The notes beneath the pieces were generated by a model that worked only from the letters and a program-made list of their open reading frames with translations, made no database searches and was not told where the DNA came from. From Mixta intestinalis (GTDB taxonomy: Bacteria > Pseudomonadota > Gammaproteobacteria > Enterobacterales > Enterobacteriaceae): a stretch of 64,000 bases of DNA. Below, piece after piece: positions 18,912-28,577 of this stretch. Each line of letters opens with the position of its first letter. Position 1 is the stretch's first letter. Location: contig NZ_CP028271.1 in NCBI RefSeq assembly GCF_009914055.1, forward strand, positions 3,472,001 to 3,536,000, in the 5' to 3' direction. Position numbers and translations under genes: made by a program.

Positions 18912-18947
18912 CCGGGACAGCTTACTCAAACGCTGTCCCGTTTTTTT
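18912..18947 (+). terminator. Intrinsic terminator of rhlB-gppA
   Basis: A 9-bp GC-rich stem (18912-18940 region) is followed by seven T residues on the plus strand. The T run reaches into the stop codon of the convergent rep gene at 18946-18948, so gppA termination and the rep 3' end share bases. Confidence 0.85.
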
Positions 18948-20970
18948 ATGCGCCTTTTTTCGCTTTATCCAGCATTGCCCGCAGGCCCGCCACGCGGCTC
19001 TGCCCGGTTTTCATCCGTTCTTCCGCACTTACGACTTTCCGCTCGGTTTCCCACATCAAATCGTCCTGCGGCAGTTCAAGCAGGAAGCGGCTCGGTTCAG
19101 GGCGCACCAGTTCGCCATACTGCCGCCGCTCGCGGCATAGCGTAAAGGTCAGCTCCTTCTGCGCACGGGTAATGCCCACGTAGGCCAGACGCCGCTCTTC
19201 CTCGATATTATCTTCATCAATGCTGCTTTGATGCGGCAATAGCCCCTCCTCCATGCCAACCAGATAGACATAGGGGAACTCCAGCCCTTTAGAAGCATGC
19301 AGCGTCATCAGCTGTACCTGATCCAGCTCCTCATCGCTTTCACCGCGCTCCATCATATCGCGCAGCGTGAAACGCGTGACCACCTGCGTCAGGGTCATTG
19401 GCTCATCAATATCGCTGCCTTCCAGCATTTCCGTCATCCACTGGAACAGTGTATTGACGTTTTTCATGCGCATCTCCGCCGCTTTCGGGCTGGGAGAGGT
19501 TTCGAACAGCCAGCTTTCATAATCGATGCCGCGAATCAGATCGCGCACGGCAATGATTGGCTCACGTTCCGCACGCTGCGCAATCTCCTGTAGCCAGCCG
19601 GTAAAGCGTTGCAGGCTCTCCAGCCCACGCCCGGTAAGCGTCTGGCTCAGCCCCAGATCGAAGCTGGCCGTAAACAGGCTCTTATTGCGCTGGTTGGCCC
19701 ACTCACCCAGCTTTTGCAACGTTGCCGGGCCGATTTCACGCCGCGGCGTGTTGATAATACGCAGGAAAGCGCTGTCATCATTCGGGTTGGTTAATACGCG
19801 CAGATAAGCGAGCAGATCCTTAATCTCCGGGCGCGAGAAAAATGAGGTGCCGCCCGAAATACGATAGGGGATGCGGTTCTGCATCAACATTTTCTCAAAC
19901 ACCCGCGACTGGTGGTTGCCGCGATAGAGAATGGCGTAATCCTTGTACTGCGTTTTATTAATAAAGTGATGGGCGATAAGCTCGCCGGTGACGCGCTCCG
20001 CCTCATGATCTTCATGATTGGCGCTAAGCACCTTCAGCTCAACGCCGTAGCCCAGCTCAGAAAACAGCCGTTTCTCGAAGACATGCGGGTTGTTGGCGAT
20101 CAGGATGTTCGCCGCTTTCAGAATACGTCCGGTGGAGCGGTAATTCTGCTCCAGCTTAATCACCTGTAGTGCCGGAAAATCCTCTTTCAGCAGTACCAGG
20201 TTTTGCGGTCTGGCACCACGCCAGGAGTAAATCGACTGGTCGTCATCGCCTACCACGGTAAAGCGCGCCCGCGCGCCCACCAGCAGCTTTACCAGTTCAT
20301 ACTGGCTGGTGTTGGTATCCTGATACTCATCCACCAGCAGATAGCGGATACGCTGTTGCCAACGTTCACGCACCTCCTGGTTACGCTGCAACAGCAGCGT
20401 CGGCAGCAGGATCAGATCGTCAAAGTCGAGCACGTTACAGGATTTCAGGTGGCGATCGTACAACTCATAGCAGTGCGCAAAAATACGATCGCGCTCCGAC
20501 TGGACGCGCCCCTGCGCCTGAAGGGGATCGATCAGATCGTTTTTCCAGTTTGAAATCATTGAGATCAGCTGCTGTAGCAGGGTCTTATCGTTTTCCAGCC
20601 ACTGCTCGGTAAGATCCTTCAACAATGCCAGCTGATCCTGATCGTCAAACAGCGAAAAGTTAGATTTCATCCCCAGCGCTGCATATTCGCGCTTGATGAT
20701 CTCCAGCCCCAGCGTATGGAAAGTGGAGATCATCAGGCCGCGCGCCTCTTTGCGGCCCAGCGTTTGCGCCACGCGCTCTTTCATCTCACGCGACGCTTTA
20801 TTGGTAAAGGTGACGGCAGCGATGTGCCGCGCCTGATAACCGCACTCACGGATCAGATGAGCGATTTTATTGGTAATGACGCGCGTCTTGCCGGAACCCG
20901 CGCCAGCCAGCACCAGGCAAGGGCCGGTAACAAATTCGACAGCGTGTTGTTGGCTGGGATTAAGACGCAT
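18946..20970 (-). CDS. rep: ATP-dependent DNA helicase Rep
   Basis: Rep is a 3'-5' superfamily 1A helicase that helps the replisome pass protein blocks and is needed by some phages. The 674-residue protein is one residue longer than E. coli Rep. It has the Walker A GAGSGKT at about residues 22-29, motif Ia (AVTFTNKAS), motif II DEYQDTN, GDDDQSIYSWRGA, QNYRSTGRIL, VQLMTLHASKGLEFP and the VGITRAQ motif VI. It is divergent from ppiC and convergent with gppA. Confidence 0.98.
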   Translation of the reverse strand: MRLNPSQQHAVEFVTGPCLVLAGAGSGKTRVITNKIAHLIRECGYQARHIAAVTFTNKASREMKERVAQTLGRKEARGLMISTFHTLGLEIIKREYAALGMKSNFSLFDDQDQLALLKDLTEQWLENDKTLLQQLISMISNWKNDLIDPLQAQGRVQSERDRIFAHCYELYDRHLKSCNVLDFDDLILLPTLLLQRNQEVRERWQQRIRYLLVDEYQDTNTSQYELVKLLVGARARFTVVGDDDQSIYSWRGARPQNLVLLKEDFPALQVIKLEQNYRSTGRILKAANILIANNPHVFEKRLFSELGYGVELKVLSANHEDHEAERVTGELIAHHFINKTQYKDYAILYRGNHQSRVFEKMLMQNRIPYRISGGTSFFSRPEIKDLLAYLRVLTNPNDDSAFLRIINTPRREIGPATLQKLGEWANQRNKSLFTASFDLGLSQTLTGRGLESLQRFTGWLQEIAQRAEREPIIAVRDLIRGIDYESWLFETSPSPKAAEMRMKNVNTLFQWMTEMLEGSDIDEPMTLTQVVTRFTLRDMMERGESDEELDQVQLMTLHASKGLEFPYVYLVGMEEGLLPHQSSIDEDNIEEERRLAYVGITRAQKELTFTLCRERRQYGELVRPEPSRFLLELPQDDLMWETERKVVSAEERMKTGQSRVAGLRAMLDKAKKGA

Positions 20971-21053
20971 AGAAGTACTCAGTGAAAAGGAGGAGGGTTA
21001 ATTAACAGCGTGGTAGTATATCCAGCAGCATCCATACGACTCAAGGCACGATC

Positions 21054-21335
21054 ATGGCAAAAACCGCAGCGGCAATGCATATCCTTGTAAAGGAAGAGAA
21101 ACTGGCGCAGGAGCTTCTGGCACAGCTGGAAAACGGCGCTGACTTTGAAAAGCTGGCAAAAAAACACTCCACCTGCCCGAGTGGGCGTAAAGGTGGCCAT
21201 CTGGGTGAATTCAAGAAAGGCGCGATGGTGCCTGCGTTTGATAAAGTGGTGTTTTCCTGCCCGTTGCTGACGCCTTACGGCCCGCTGCATACGCAGTTCG
21301 GCTACCACATTATTAAAGTGCTGTACCGTAACTAA
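21054..21335 (+). CDS. ppiC: Peptidyl-prolyl cis-trans isomerase C (parvulin)
   Basis: PpiC is a small single-domain parvulin that isomerises proline peptide bonds. The length of 93 residues equals that of E. coli, and the conserved HILVKEE, the ADFEKLAKKHSTCPSG block, GGHLGEF and the terminal FGYHIIKVLYRN are all present. There is no signal peptide, so the protein is cytoplasmic. The gene lies alone between the divergent rep and convergent ilvC. Confidence 0.97.
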   Translation: MAKTAAAMHILVKEEKLAQELLAQLENGADFEKLAKKHSTCPSGRKGGHLGEFKKGAMVPAFDKVVFSCPLLTPYGPLHTQFGYHIIKVLYRN

Positions 21336-21340
21336 CAAAA

Positions 21341-21362
21341 CGGGAGAGCGCAGGCTCTCCCG
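21341..21362 (-). terminator. Hairpin terminator between ppiC and ilvC
   Basis: A perfect 9-bp stem (21341-21349 with 21354-21362) lies between the converging ppiC and ilvC genes. On the minus strand it is followed by TTTT, so it fits ilvC best; it may work in both directions. Confidence 0.7.
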
Positions 21363-21389
21363 TCGGGTTATCTCCTGCTGATTAAAACC

Positions 21390-22865
21390 TTAGCCAGCAA
21401 CGGAGATGCGCTTCATATCGGTCATGTAGCCGCGCAGTTTGCGGCCTACCGCTTCGATTGGATGGTTGCGTACCGCCTCATTCACGTCGCGCAACTGAGC
21501 GTTATCTACCGCCGCAGGCGCAACCGCTTTACCTAAGTCGCCCGCCTGCAACGTGGTCATAAACTCTTTCAACAGCGGGACTGCCGCGTTAGCGAACAGG
21601 TAGTTGCCATACTCAGCGGTATCAGAGATAACCACGTTCATTTCATACAGACGCTTACGGGCGATAGTATTGGCAATCAGCGGCAGCTCATGCAGCGATT
21701 CGTAGTAGGCGGATTCAGCAATAATGCCGGAATCCACCATGGTTTCGAACGCCAGCTCAACGCCCGCTTTAACCATTGCCACCATCAGCACACCGTAATC
21801 GTAATACTCCTGCTCGGAAATTTTGCCATCATACTGCGGCGCATTTTCAAAAGCGGTCTGGCCGGTTTCTTCACGCCAGGTCAGCAGTTTTTTATCATCG
21901 TTCGCCCAGTCCGCCATCATACCGGAAGAGAACTCGCCGGAGATGATATCGTCCATATGCTTCTGGAACAGCGGTGCCATAATGGTTTTCAGCTGCTCTG
22001 ACAGCGCGAAGGCGCGCAGTTTCGCCGTGTTGGACAGACGGTCCATCATCAGCGTAATGCCGCCGTGCTTCAGCGATTCGGTGATCGTTTCCCAGCCGAA
22101 CTGCAACAGTTTGCCCGCCCAGGCCGGATCGGCACCCTCTGCCACCAGCTTGTCGTAGCAGAGCAGCGAGCCCGCCTGCAACATACCGCAAAGAATGGTC
22201 TGCTCGCCCATCAGGTCAGATTTCACTTCGGCGACGAAAGAAGATTCCAGCACGCCCGCACGATGACCGCCGGTAGCCGCAGCCCAGGCCTTGGCAATTG
22301 CCATACCTTCGCCTTTGGGATCGTTTTCCGGGTGTACTGCAATCAGCGTCGGCACGCCAAAACCACGCTTATACTCTTCGCGCACTTCTGTGCCGGGGCA
22401 TTTCGGTGCTACCATCACCACGGTAATATCTTTACGGATCGCCTCGCCCACTTCGACGATGTTGAAGCCGTGCGAGTAACCCAGCGCGGCACCATCTTTC
22501 ATCATCGGCTGTACCGCCTTAACCACGGAAGAGTGCTGTTTGTCCGGCGTCAGGTTAACCACCAGATCGGCCTGTGGAATCAGCTCTTCATAGGTGCCCA
22601 CCTTAAAGCCGTTTTCCGTCGCCTTACGCCAGGAAGCTCGTTTTTCCGCAATCGCTTCGGCGCGCAGCGCATAAGCCACGTCCAGCCCGGAGTCGCGCAT
22701 ATTGAGGCCCTGGTTAAGGCCCTGGGCACCACAGCCAACGATAACGACTTTTTTCCCTTTCAGGTAACTTGCTTCATCAGCAAATTCATCGCGCGTCATA
22801 AAGCGGCATTTACCTAATTGCGCCAGCTGCTGACGCAGGTTCAAAGTATTGAAATAGTTAGCCAT
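21390..22865 (-). CDS. ilvC: Ketol-acid reductoisomerase (NADP+)
   Basis: IlvC converts 2-acetolactate or 2-aceto-2-hydroxybutyrate to the dihydroxy acids of the valine and isoleucine pathways. The 491-residue protein is the long class II type typical of enterobacteria, with two C-terminal knotted domains. Visible are the Rossmann motif VGCGAQGLNQGLN, the basic cofactor loop around ALRAEAIAEKRASW and the metal-binding ETITE-type segments. An ATG two codons upstream is possible, but the family N-terminus MANYFNTLNLRQQL sets the start at 22865. The gene is transcribed divergently from its activator ilvY. Confidence 0.97.
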   Translation of the reverse strand: MANYFNTLNLRQQLAQLGKCRFMTRDEFADEASYLKGKKVVIVGCGAQGLNQGLNMRDSGLDVAYALRAEAIAEKRASWRKATENGFKVGTYEELIPQADLVVNLTPDKQHSSVVKAVQPMMKDGAALGYSHGFNIVEVGEAIRKDITVVMVAPKCPGTEVREEYKRGFGVPTLIAVHPENDPKGEGMAIAKAWAAATGGHRAGVLESSFVAEVKSDLMGEQTILCGMLQAGSLLCYDKLVAEGADPAWAGKLLQFGWETITESLKHGGITLMMDRLSNTAKLRAFALSEQLKTIMAPLFQKHMDDIISGEFSSGMMADWANDDKKLLTWREETGQTAFENAPQYDGKISEQEYYDYGVLMVAMVKAGVELAFETMVDSGIIAESAYYESLHELPLIANTIARKRLYEMNVVISDTAEYGNYLFANAAVPLLKEFMTTLQAGDLGKAVAPAAVDNAQLRDVNEAVRNHPIEAVGRKLRGYMTDMKRISVAG

Positions 22866-22992
22866 GGGCACTCCGTTTTGAGGTTGTGTTTACCGTTATT
22901 TTTGTCGCGAATCCTGTTAAGGCTCGCTTTCTGATAGCCCCATCATATGACAGGAAATCCGTTGCTTAAATTGATATATTAACAACGCTGCA

Positions 22993-23007
22993 TTGCAATA
23001 ACTGCAA
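22993..23007. promoter_or_regulatory. Probable IlvY operator in the ilvY-ilvC intergenic region
   Basis: A perfect inverted repeat TTGCA-N5-TGCAA lies between the divergent genes and has the T-N11-A form of LysR-type operators. A second, wider inverted repeat (CGTTG at 22967, CAACG near 22983) lies next to it. In E. coli IlvY binds two such operators here and activates ilvC when the substrate acetolactate is present. Confidence 0.65.
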
Positions 23008-23030
23008 CGTAAAAACGAGGCCTGAATCGC

Positions 23031-23912
23031 ATGGATTTACGAGACCTGAAGCTTTTTTTACATTTGGCTGAAAGCCGCCACTTCGGGCGCACCGCCCGCG
23101 CAATGCATGTTTCGCCATCCACGCTGTCACGCCAGATACAGCGCCTGGAAGACGATCTCGGCCAGAGCCTGTTTTTACGCGATAACCGCACCGTTACATT
23201 GACTGAGGCGGGCGAGCAGCTACGCCAGTTCGCCCAGCAAACGCTGCTGCAATATCAGCAGATGCGTCACGCAATGGATCAAAACGGCCCTTCGCTAAGC
23301 GGTGAGCTAAAACTTTTCTGCTCGGTGACTGCCGCCTATAGCCATCTGCCGCCGATCCTCGATCGTTTTCGTGCTGAGCATCCGCAGGTAGAAATTAAAC
23401 TCACCACCGGTGATGCCGCCGACGCGGTGGAAAAAGTGCACAGCGGCGACGCCGATCTGGCAATTGCCGGACGACCTGACAGCCTGCCCGCCAGCATCGA
23501 TTTCACACCGCTGGGGCATATTCCGCTGGTGCTGATTGCGCCAGCACTGCCCTGCCCGGTGCGCCAACAGGCGACACAGCCGGAACCGGACTGGGCGCAG
23601 ATCCCCTTTATTCTGCCGGAGCAGGGCCCGGCACGGCGTCGTATTGACCTCTGGTTCCGCCGCCAACGCATCGCTAATCCGCAGATTTACGCTACCGTTT
23701 CCGGCCATGAAGCAATTGTTTCTATGGTGGCGCTGGGCTGCGGTATTGCCCTGCTGCCGGATGTGGTGCTGGAAAACAGCCCGGACCCGGTGCGCAACCG
23801 GGTGCTGGTGCTGGATGATATCGACGCCGTCGCGCCTTTTGAGCTGGGCGTCTGCGTACAGAAAAAGCGGCTCGGCGAACCGCTGATGAAGGCCTTCTGG
23901 CAGCTGCTTTAA
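23031..23912 (+). CDS. ilvY: LysR-type activator of ilvC
   Basis: IlvY senses acetolactate/acetohydroxybutyrate, activates ilvC and represses its own gene. The 293-residue protein has the LysR helix-turn-helix at residues 1-60 (SRHFGRTARAMHVSPSTLSR) and an effector-binding domain almost identical to E. coli in the central part (AYSHLPPILDRFRAEHP). It is divergent from ilvC across a 165-base regulatory gap. Its stop codon directly abuts the stop of the converging ilvA, with no base between them. Confidence 0.96.
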   Translation: MDLRDLKLFLHLAESRHFGRTARAMHVSPSTLSRQIQRLEDDLGQSLFLRDNRTVTLTEAGEQLRQFAQQTLLQYQQMRHAMDQNGPSLSGELKLFCSVTAAYSHLPPILDRFRAEHPQVEIKLTTGDAADAVEKVHSGDADLAIAGRPDSLPASIDFTPLGHIPLVLIAPALPCPVRQQATQPEPDWAQIPFILPEQGPARRRIDLWFRRQRIANPQIYATVSGHEAIVSMVALGCGIALLPDVVLENSPDPVRNRVLVLDDIDAVAPFELGVCVQKKRLGEPLMKAFWQLL

Positions 23913-25457
23913 TCAACCCGCCAGGAAGAAGCGAAACGCCGGATTCTGGCTCTCATCATGAAAATCGTAGCCCAACGCGGTCAGGTGCTCCTCAAAGCGC
24001 GGCTCGTCGTCGCCCAATTCAAACGCGGCCAGCACGCGCCCGTAATCGGTGCCGTGGCTACGATAGTGAAACAGCGAAATATTCCAGTGGGTGCCGAGCG
24101 TTTGCAGGAATTTCAGCAGCGCGCCGGGTGCTTCCGGGAACTCGAAGCTGAACAGGCGCTCGCACAGCGGCTTGGAAGGACGCCCGCCAACCATATAGCG
24201 CACATGTAGCTTGGCCATCTCATCATCAGAGAGATCGACCACCTGATAGCCGTTTGCGGTTAGCTCGCTAACGATCTCCTGGCGCTCTTCCGCGCCACGC
24301 GCCAGCCGTACGCCGACAAAGATACAGGCGTCATGCGCGTCGGCGTAACGATAGTTGAATTCGGTTACCGACCTGCCGCCCAACGTCTGACAGAAGCGAA
24401 GAAAACTGCCCTGCTGCTCCGGAATGGTGACCGCCAGCAGCGCCTCACGCTGTTCACCCAGTTCACAGCGTTCCGAGACATAGCGCAGACCATGAAAGTT
24501 AACATTGGCACCGGAAAGGATGTGCGCCAGCCGCTCACCCTGCAAATTATGCTGCTGGATATATTTTTTCATCCCCGCCAGCGCCAGCGCACCGGATGGC
24601 TCTGCGACGGCACGCACATCCTCAAACAGATCTTTCATCGCCGCGCAAATAGCATCGCTGTCGACGGTGACGATATCATCCAGGTAAGCCTGGCAGAGGC
24701 GAAAAGTTTCGTTGCCGATACGCCTCACCGCCACGCCTTCAGCAAACAGCCCAACGCGTGGCAGATCTACCGGCTCGCCCGCCTCCAGTGCCGCCTTCAG
24801 GCAGGCGGAGTCTGCCGCCTCGACCGCAATCACTTTGATTTGCGGCATCAGCTGTTTAATCAACACCGCAACGCCTGCCGCCAGACCGCCGCCGCCAACC
24901 GGTACAAAGATGCGATCGAGATGTGCGTCCTGTTGCAGCAGTTCCATCGCCAGCGTGCCCTGCCCGGCAATCACCGCCGGATGATCAAAAGGCGGCACAA
25001 AGGTGTAGCCCTGCTGCTGCGACAGTTCAATCGCTTTCGCTTTCGCCTCATCAAAATTCGCGCCGTAGAGATAAGCCTCGCCGCCAAACGCACGCACCGC
25101 CTCAACTTTGATATCCGCCGTGGTTACCGGCATCACAATCAGCGAGGTAATGCCCAGTTTGCTGGCGGAAAGTGCCACACCCTGCGCATGGTTACCAGCC
25201 GAAGCGGTTACCACGCCGCGTGCCTTCTGTTCATCGTTCAGCCCGGCGATCATCGCGTAAGCGCCGCGCAGCTTGAAACTGTGCACCGGCTGCCGATCTT
25301 CGCGTTTTACCAGTATCGTATTGCCGAGACGCGCGGAAATTTTCTCCATAGTTTGTAACGGCGTGACCTGCGCCACTTCATAAACCGGCGAGCGCAGCAC
25401 GGCATGCAGATATTCGGCGCCGCAGGGCGCCTCCGGTAAGGGTTGTGATTCAGCCAT
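23913..25457 (-). CDS. ilvA: Biosynthetic threonine deaminase (threonine ammonia-lyase)
   Basis: IlvA converts threonine to 2-oxobutyrate, the first isoleucine-specific step, and is inhibited by isoleucine. It has 514 residues, as in E. coli: an N-terminal PLP domain with the lysine motif HSFKLRGAY and the glycine loop VGGGGLAAG, then two ACT-like regulatory domains starting near residue 335 (ALLAVTIPEQQGSFLRF and LFSFEFPEAPGALLKFL). The regulatory domains mark the biosynthetic rather than the catabolic enzyme. It is the last gene of the ilvLXGMEDA operon, 2 bases after ilvD. Confidence 0.98.
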   Translation of the reverse strand: MAESQPLPEAPCGAEYLHAVLRSPVYEVAQVTPLQTMEKISARLGNTILVKREDRQPVHSFKLRGAYAMIAGLNDEQKARGVVTASAGNHAQGVALSASKLGITSLIVMPVTTADIKVEAVRAFGGEAYLYGANFDEAKAKAIELSQQQGYTFVPPFDHPAVIAGQGTLAMELLQQDAHLDRIFVPVGGGGLAAGVAVLIKQLMPQIKVIAVEAADSACLKAALEAGEPVDLPRVGLFAEGVAVRRIGNETFRLCQAYLDDIVTVDSDAICAAMKDLFEDVRAVAEPSGALALAGMKKYIQQHNLQGERLAHILSGANVNFHGLRYVSERCELGEQREALLAVTIPEQQGSFLRFCQTLGGRSVTEFNYRYADAHDACIFVGVRLARGAEERQEIVSELTANGYQVVDLSDDEMAKLHVRYMVGGRPSKPLCERLFSFEFPEAPGALLKFLQTLGTHWNISLFHYRSHGTDYGRVLAAFELGDDEPRFEEHLTALGYDFHDESQNPAFRFFLAG

Positions 25458-25459
25458 CC

Positions 25460-27310
25460 TTAGCCTCCCAGCTTCGATTTATCACGTACCGCGCCTTTAT
25501 CAGCGCTGGTTGCCAGTGAGGCATAGGCGCGCAGCGCGAAAGAAACCTGGCGCTGGCGTGAATGCGGCGTATAAGCGGCCTCACCGCGCGCTTCTTCCAT
25601 TTCACGACGGGCATGCAGCTCGCTGTCCGGTACATCCAGACGGATACCGCGATTGGGAATATCGATTTCAATCATATCGCCATCTTTTACCAGCGCAATG
25701 GTGCCGCCGCTGGCCGCCTCCGGCGAGGCGTGGCCGATAGAGAGACCGGAGGTGCCACCGGAGAAACGCCCATCGGTAATCAGCGCACAGCTTTTACCCA
25801 GCCCCATCGATTTCAGGTAGGTGGTGGGATAGAGCATTTCCTGCATCCCCGGCCCGCCTTTCGGCCCTTCGTAACGAATAACTACCACATCGCCCGCAAC
25901 CACTTTACCGCCCAGAATCGCCTCAACGGCATCTTCCTGGCTCTCATACACTTTGGCCGGGCCGCGGAAGGTCAGAATCTCTTTATCTACGCCAGCGGTT
26001 TTAACGATGCAGCCATCTTCTGCCATATTGCCGTAGAGCACCGCCAATCCGCCATCCTGACTGAAGGCATACTCGCGCGAACGGATACAGCCTTCGCGGC
26101 GATCGTCATCCAGCGTATCCCAGCGGCACTCCTGCGAAAACGCCTGTGTGGTACGGATACCTGCCGGACCGGCGCGGAACATCTTCTTCACCGCCTCATC
26201 CTGCGTCAGCATAATGTCGTAATTATCAAGCGTTTCACGCAGCGTAGTGCCGAGCACGTTGTGAACGCGGGTATCCAGCAGCCCGGCACGATCCAGCTCA
26301 CCGAGAATACCGATAACGCCGCCTGCACGATGGACATCTTCCATATGATATTTCTGCGTGCTGGGTGCCACTTTGCACAGGTGCGGCACCTTACGCGACA
26401 GGCGATCGATATCGGAAATATTGAAGTCCACCTCACCTTCCTGCGCCGCTGCCAGCAGGTGCAACACGGTGTTAGTGGAGCCGCCCATGGCGATATCCAG
26501 CGTCATGGCGTTTTCAAACGCGGCTTTAGTAGCGATATTGCGCGGCAGCGCCGTTTCGTCATCCTGCTCGTAGTAGCGCTTCGCCAGCGTAACAATGCGT
26601 TTGCCAGCGTTAATAAACAGCTCCTTGCGATCGGCATGGGTCGCCAGCAGCGAACCGTTGCCCGGCTGCGAAAGCCCCAGCGCTTCGGTAAGGCAGTTCA
26701 TCGAGTTCGCGGTAAACATACCGGAGCAGGAGCCACAGGTCGGGCAGGCTGAGCGCTCAATCTGCTCGCTGTCGGCATCGCTGACGTTCGGGTTAGCACC
26801 CTGAATCATCGCATCGACCAGATCCAACTTGATGATTTTATCGGAAAGCCTGGTTTTACCTGCTTCCATCGGCCCGCCGGAGACGAAAATTACCGGAATA
26901 TTCAGACGCAGCGCCGCCATCATCATTCCCGGCGTGATTTTGTCACAGTTGGAGATACAGACCATAGCATCCGCGCAGTGGGCGTTGACCATATACTCCA
27001 CCGAATCGGCAATCAGCTCGCGCGACGGCAGTGAATAGAGCATCCCGCCGTGGCCCATGGCGATACCGTCATCGACCGCGATGGTGTTGAACTCTTTCGC
27101 AACGCCGCCAGCGGCCTCAATTTGTTCGGCTACCAGCTTGCCGAGATCGCGCAGGTGCACATGTCCAGGCACGAACTGGGTGAAAGAGTTAACAACGGCG
27201 ATAATCGGCTTACCAAAATCGGCGTCGGTCATTCCTGTGGCGCGCCATAAGGCTCGGGCACCAGCCATATTGCGTCCGTGGGTGGTCGTTGCGGAACGGT
27301 ACTTGGGCAT
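25460..27310 (-). CDS. ilvD: Dihydroxy-acid dehydratase
   Basis: IlvD dehydrates the dihydroxy acids made by IlvC to the branched 2-oxo acids. It is an oxygen-sensitive iron-sulfur enzyme. The 616 residues equal the E. coli length. Conserved landmarks are the N-terminal TTHGRNMAGARALW, the cluster cysteines in CISNCDKITPGM and CPTCGSCSGMFTANSMN, and the C-terminal TDGRFSGGTSGLSIGH. It lies 61 bases after ilvE and 2 bases before ilvA. Confidence 0.98.
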   Translation of the reverse strand: MPKYRSATTTHGRNMAGARALWRATGMTDADFGKPIIAVVNSFTQFVPGHVHLRDLGKLVAEQIEAAGGVAKEFNTIAVDDGIAMGHGGMLYSLPSRELIADSVEYMVNAHCADAMVCISNCDKITPGMMMAALRLNIPVIFVSGGPMEAGKTRLSDKIIKLDLVDAMIQGANPNVSDADSEQIERSACPTCGSCSGMFTANSMNCLTEALGLSQPGNGSLLATHADRKELFINAGKRIVTLAKRYYEQDDETALPRNIATKAAFENAMTLDIAMGGSTNTVLHLLAAAQEGEVDFNISDIDRLSRKVPHLCKVAPSTQKYHMEDVHRAGGVIGILGELDRAGLLDTRVHNVLGTTLRETLDNYDIMLTQDEAVKKMFRAGPAGIRTTQAFSQECRWDTLDDDRREGCIRSREYAFSQDGGLAVLYGNMAEDGCIVKTAGVDKEILTFRGPAKVYESQEDAVEAILGGKVVAGDVVVIRYEGPKGGPGMQEMLYPTTYLKSMGLGKSCALITDGRFSGGTSGLSIGHASPEAASGGTIALVKDGDMIEIDIPNRGIRLDVPDSELHARREMEEARGEAAYTPHSRQRQVSFALRAYASLATSADKGAVRDKSKLGG

Positions 27311-27371
27311 GCTCTGTTTACTCCAGTCTGGATAAATAAGCGGGCACGGCTGGCACCCGCAAAAAGGTGTT

Positions 27372-28301
27372 TTATGGGTTTACGGGATCTAACCAGCCCC
27401 ATTTGTCTTCAGTTTCGCCGGTAAACAGGCCAAAGAACGCCTGCTGAATGCGTTTCGTTACCGGACCACATTTGCCTTCACCAACCTGAATACCATCGAC
27501 GCTACGTACCGGCGTAATTTCCGCTGCCGTACCGGACATAAAGACTTCATCCGCCAGATAGAGTGATTCACGTGACAGCACCTGCTCGCGTACTTCGATA
27601 CCGACATCTTTTGCCAGCTTGATGATGGCATCACGGGTAATGCCCGGCAGTGCGGAAGAGGTGAACGGCGGGGTAAAGAGGATGCCGTCTTTAACTTCAA
27701 ACAGGTTTTCACCGGCACCTTCAGAGATATAACCGTGAGTATCCAGCGCAATGCCTTCCTGATAACCGTGACGGCGCGCTTCGCTACCAACCAGCAGCGA
27801 GGAGAGATAGTTGCCGCCCGCTTTAGCCGCGGTAGGAATAGTGTTCGGTGCCACGCGGTTCCATGAGGAAACCATCGCGTCGATGCCCTGATCCAGCGCT
27901 TCAGCACCCAGGTAAGCCCCCCACGGGAACGCGGCGATGATCACGTCCGTACCGTAGCCTTCCGGCGGGTTAACCCCTAAGCCTACGTCGCCGACAAATG
28001 CCAGCGGGCGGATATAGGCGCTTTTCAGTTTGTTCACGCGCAGAACGTCGCGGCAGGCGGCCATCAGCTCATCCACGCTATACTTCAGCGGAAAGCGATA
28101 AATTTTGGCGGAGTCGTGCAGGCGCTGCATATGTTCACGATGACGGAAGACTACCGGCCCTTTATGCGAGTCATAGCAACGGACGCCTTCAAAAACTGAC
28201 GTACCGTAATGCAGGGCATGGGACATCACGCTGACCTTCGCTTCTTCCCATTTCACCATCTCGCCGTTGAACCAGATAAAGTCTGCTTTCTTCGTACTCA
28301 T
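27372..28301 (-). CDS. ilvE: Branched-chain amino acid aminotransferase
   Basis: IlvE performs the last step of valine, leucine and isoleucine synthesis, with glutamate as donor. It is a fold-type IV PLP enzyme of 309 residues, as in E. coli, with the PLP lysine in the AAKAGGNYLSSLL segment and the motifs HYGTSVFEGVRCY, SEGAGENLF and EVFMSGTAAEITPV. It follows ilvM after 18 bases. Confidence 0.98.
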   Translation of the reverse strand: MSTKKADFIWFNGEMVKWEEAKVSVMSHALHYGTSVFEGVRCYDSHKGPVVFRHREHMQRLHDSAKIYRFPLKYSVDELMAACRDVLRVNKLKSAYIRPLAFVGDVGLGVNPPEGYGTDVIIAAFPWGAYLGAEALDQGIDAMVSSWNRVAPNTIPTAAKAGGNYLSSLLVGSEARRHGYQEGIALDTHGYISEGAGENLFEVKDGILFTPPFTSSALPGITRDAIIKLAKDVGIEVREQVLSRESLYLADEVFMSGTAAEITPVRSVDGIQVGEGKCGPVTKRIQQAFFGLFTGETEDKWGWLDPVNP

Positions 28302-28319
28302 TCTTATTTCCTTTAGCGA

Positions 28320-28577
28320 CTATGCGCGGATTTGTTGTGTTGTCTGTTGTTGGATCTGGACGCAAGCGACATCCATCAGTTTGCACAGCTGTGTTGACAG
28401 TAAATCGACTGAACGTGGGCTGGCAACGGTCATTTCAATATTAATATTCTCAGCATTAGCGACGGCGGCCATATTCATGGAGCAGACCTGAAAGCCGCGA
28501 TGACGGATAACCCGCAATATGCGCTCCAGAACTTCAGGCCGAAAGCGTGCTTCAATAGACAACTGGTGCTGGTTCAT
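28320..28577 (-). CDS. ilvM: Acetolactate synthase II regulatory subunit
   Basis: IlvM is the small ACT-domain subunit of the valine-insensitive acetohydroxyacid synthase II. The 85-residue protein matches E. coli IlvM over its length (VIRHRGFQVCSMNMAAV, INIEMTVASPRSVDLL, terminal QQIRA). It overlaps the ilvG stop by four bases (ATGA), which would help balance large and small subunit synthesis. Confidence 0.96.
   Translation of the reverse strand: MNQHQLSIEARFRPEVLERILRVIRHRGFQVCSMNMAAVANAENINIEMTVASPRSVDLLSTQLCKLMDVACVQIQQQTTQQIRA

Noticed and set aside
24333..26752. Long plus-strand frames of 341 and 396 codons opposite ilvA and ilvD
   Set aside because: They are antisense shadows of strongly conserved genes; their translations look like no known family and are rich in H, R and Q as GC-rich shadows usually are.
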